The notes beneath the pieces are model-generated. The model did no database searches, was not told the DNA's origin, and was given only the letters and a program-made list of their open reading frames with translations. Made by a program: the position numbers and the translations under genes. Below are positions 63,192 to 64,000 of a stretch of 64,000 bases of DNA, in pieces; the first letter of the stretch is position 1, and each line of letters opens with the position of its first letter. This stretch comes from UBA6168 sp965222975 (GTDB lineage Bacteria; Bacteroidota; Bacteroidia; Chitinophagales; Saprospiraceae), in contig CBDCVJ010000077.1 in the NCBI GenBank assembly GCA_965222975.1, positions 1-64,000 on the forward strand, read 5' to 3'.

Positions 63192-63440
63192 ATGTGGACT
63201 GAAAAAGACGATTCCCTCCAAGCGACTTTCCAATTTAAAAATTTCACGGAAGCATTTGCCTTTATGACCGAAGTGGCCTTCCTCGCCGAAAAACAAAACC
63301 ATCATCCAGACTGGTCGAATGTGTGGAACACTGTCCATTTTAAATTAAATACACATGACGCGGGCGGGGTGGTAACGGAAAAAGACCATAAATTGGCGGA
63401 GGCTATTGATAAACTGGCGGAGAAATATGTGAAAACGTGA
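63192..63440 (+). CDS. phhB: Pterin-4a-carbinolamine dehydratase
   Basis: 82 residues, slightly short but with the family core: FTEAFAFMTEVAFLAEKQNH, HHPDWSNVWNTVHFKLNTHD and the late GGVVTEKDHKLAEAID. It dehydrates 4a-hydroxytetrahydrobiopterin, supporting aromatic amino acid hydroxylases. ATG at 63192. Confidence 0.9.
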   Translation: MWTEKDDSLQATFQFKNFTEAFAFMTEVAFLAEKQNHHPDWSNVWNTVHFKLNTHDAGGVVTEKDHKLAEAIDKLAEKYVKT

Positions 63441-63450
63441 TTCGACGCCG

Positions 63451-64000
63451 TTACCCAAATAATGCTGGTTTATACCAGAAAAAAAGCACATTGATCCCAA
63501 TACCCAAAATGGGCAACAACAAATTGGTCACTTTCCACACCGGTGCCGATGCCAGCATGCCCGCTTCCGTAATGTTGGGCACATTGGGCATTGCATCGAA
63601 TACAAAATTAAATTCAGGGTTGAAGCGGTCGTAAAGAATAATTTCCTTCTCTTCATCTTCTACCAAATGGCAACGGTGGGTTTTACAAGTAGCTTTTTGT
63701 TTTCTCCCACCTACTTCAAATTCAAAGGCATATTTAAAAACTGTCTGTTCGTTATTTTTCGTATTTGTGACTTCCTTAGAAACAAGTTTTCCCCTTGTGA
63801 ATTCTCCTATTTCCAATAACCTGATCGCCTTTATATTTTTCAAAAAAGAAGTGACAATGAAACCCATCCCGATCAAAGGAAACAACAGCACAAACAATAC
63901 AAAGGCAGGGAATTCTGCTCTCCTTGATCCTTTTATATAAGATTCGTTTGGATTGTTTGCATTAAAAAGGATTGTAATTTCCTGGCCGCTGTTATATCGT
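63451..64000 (-). CDS. DUF3592-like membrane protein (5' end outside window)
   Basis: The frame is open to the window's right edge, so the first ATG seen (63897 region) is internal. It has two hydrophobic segments (around 63850-63900 and 63460-63520) flanking a beta-rich domain (RGKLVSKEVTNTKNNEQTVF, KYAFEFEVGGRKQKA) and an upstream YNSGQEITILFNANNPNESYI, as in DUF3592 proteins. Function unknown. Confidence 0.7.
   Translation of the reverse strand, partial: RYNSGQEITILFNANNPNESYIKGSRRAEFPAFVLFVLLFPLIGMGFIVTSFLKNIKAIRLLEIGEFTRGKLVSKEVTNTKNNEQTVFKYAFEFEVGGRKQKATCKTHRCHLVEDEEKEIILYDRFNPEFNFVFDAMPNVPNITEAGMLASAPVWKVTNLLLPILGIGINVLFFWYKPALFG

Noticed and set aside
1..64000. Insertion sequences, prophage or integrase-based island boundaries
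   Set aside because: No transposase, integrase, tRNA or attachment-site duplication was recognised; the palindromes have no associated enzyme gene here.

Overview
The window is chromosomal DNA of a Bacteroidota bacterium, most likely a member of the Saprospiraceae or a close relative (Lewinella/Haliscomenobacter type). This rests on gene content: a SprB-repeat protein with a type IX secretion C-terminal sorting domain, a hybrid two-component regulator with a Reg_prop propeller, a DUF4294 protein, a DUF1080 protein, STELLO-type glycosyltransferases, Bacteroidota-like promoter boxes, and genes without Shine-Dalgarno sites that often start at TTG. No rRNA, tRNA, CRISPR array or intact insertion sequence was recognised.

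Layout. 1-3.76 kb: a large secreted DUF11-like protein gene, running off the left edge and broken by about five frameshifts. 4.0-11.2 kb: DUF1080 protein, a lipoprotein, a FIST sensor plus soluble histidine kinase (the kinase is frameshifted at an A8 tract), an AhpD-like protein and a PcrA/UvrD helicase. 11.2-26.4 kb: first surface-glycan region, with GT-C membrane proteins, GT2 enzymes, a Wzm/Wzt-type ABC exporter, a TPR-sulfotransferase, a TPR/GT-D protein cut by an in-frame TGA, and two tandem GT25 fusions (GT25-sulfotransferase and GT25-GT2). 26.9-31.0 kb: a 1369-residue hybrid two-component regulator. 31.4-45.0 kb: second glycan region, with a GT10 fucosyltransferase, a STELLO pair, a gmd-fcl-GT2-sulfotransferase x3 operon, and a divergent GT4-GT2-DUF2304-GT4 group. 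45.4-49.5 kb: the 12-repeat SprB-like adhesin. 50-64 kb: queG, a SGNH esterase, an ORF6N remnant, an M48 peptidase with an RDD protein, a GmrSD/DUF262 gene cut by an in-frame TAA, a propeller-receptor adenylate cyclase, a flippase-like protein with an HldE-type adenylyltransferase, a Crp/Fnr regulator, DUF4294, a pterin dehydratase and a partial DUF3592 gene.

How the parts fit (inference): gmd and fcl make GDP-L-fucose, the GT10 enzyme can transfer fucose, five sulfotransferase domains can sulfate sugars, and the ABC pair can export the chain. The most economical reading is a sulfated, fucose-containing surface glycan or a glycan for cell-surface proteins. PAPS synthesis genes, a polymerase and chain-length control are not seen here.

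Three features stand out. First, a 21-bp dyad (ATGTT-N11-AACAT) recurs in four intergenic regions, mainly next to glycan genes, with a weaker fifth site. Second, long nested or near-perfect intergenic palindromes (up to 50-bp arms) are very frequent. Third, several genes are interrupted by single stops or frameshifts. These could be real decay, phase-variable switches or sequence errors, and cannot be separated from sequence alone.
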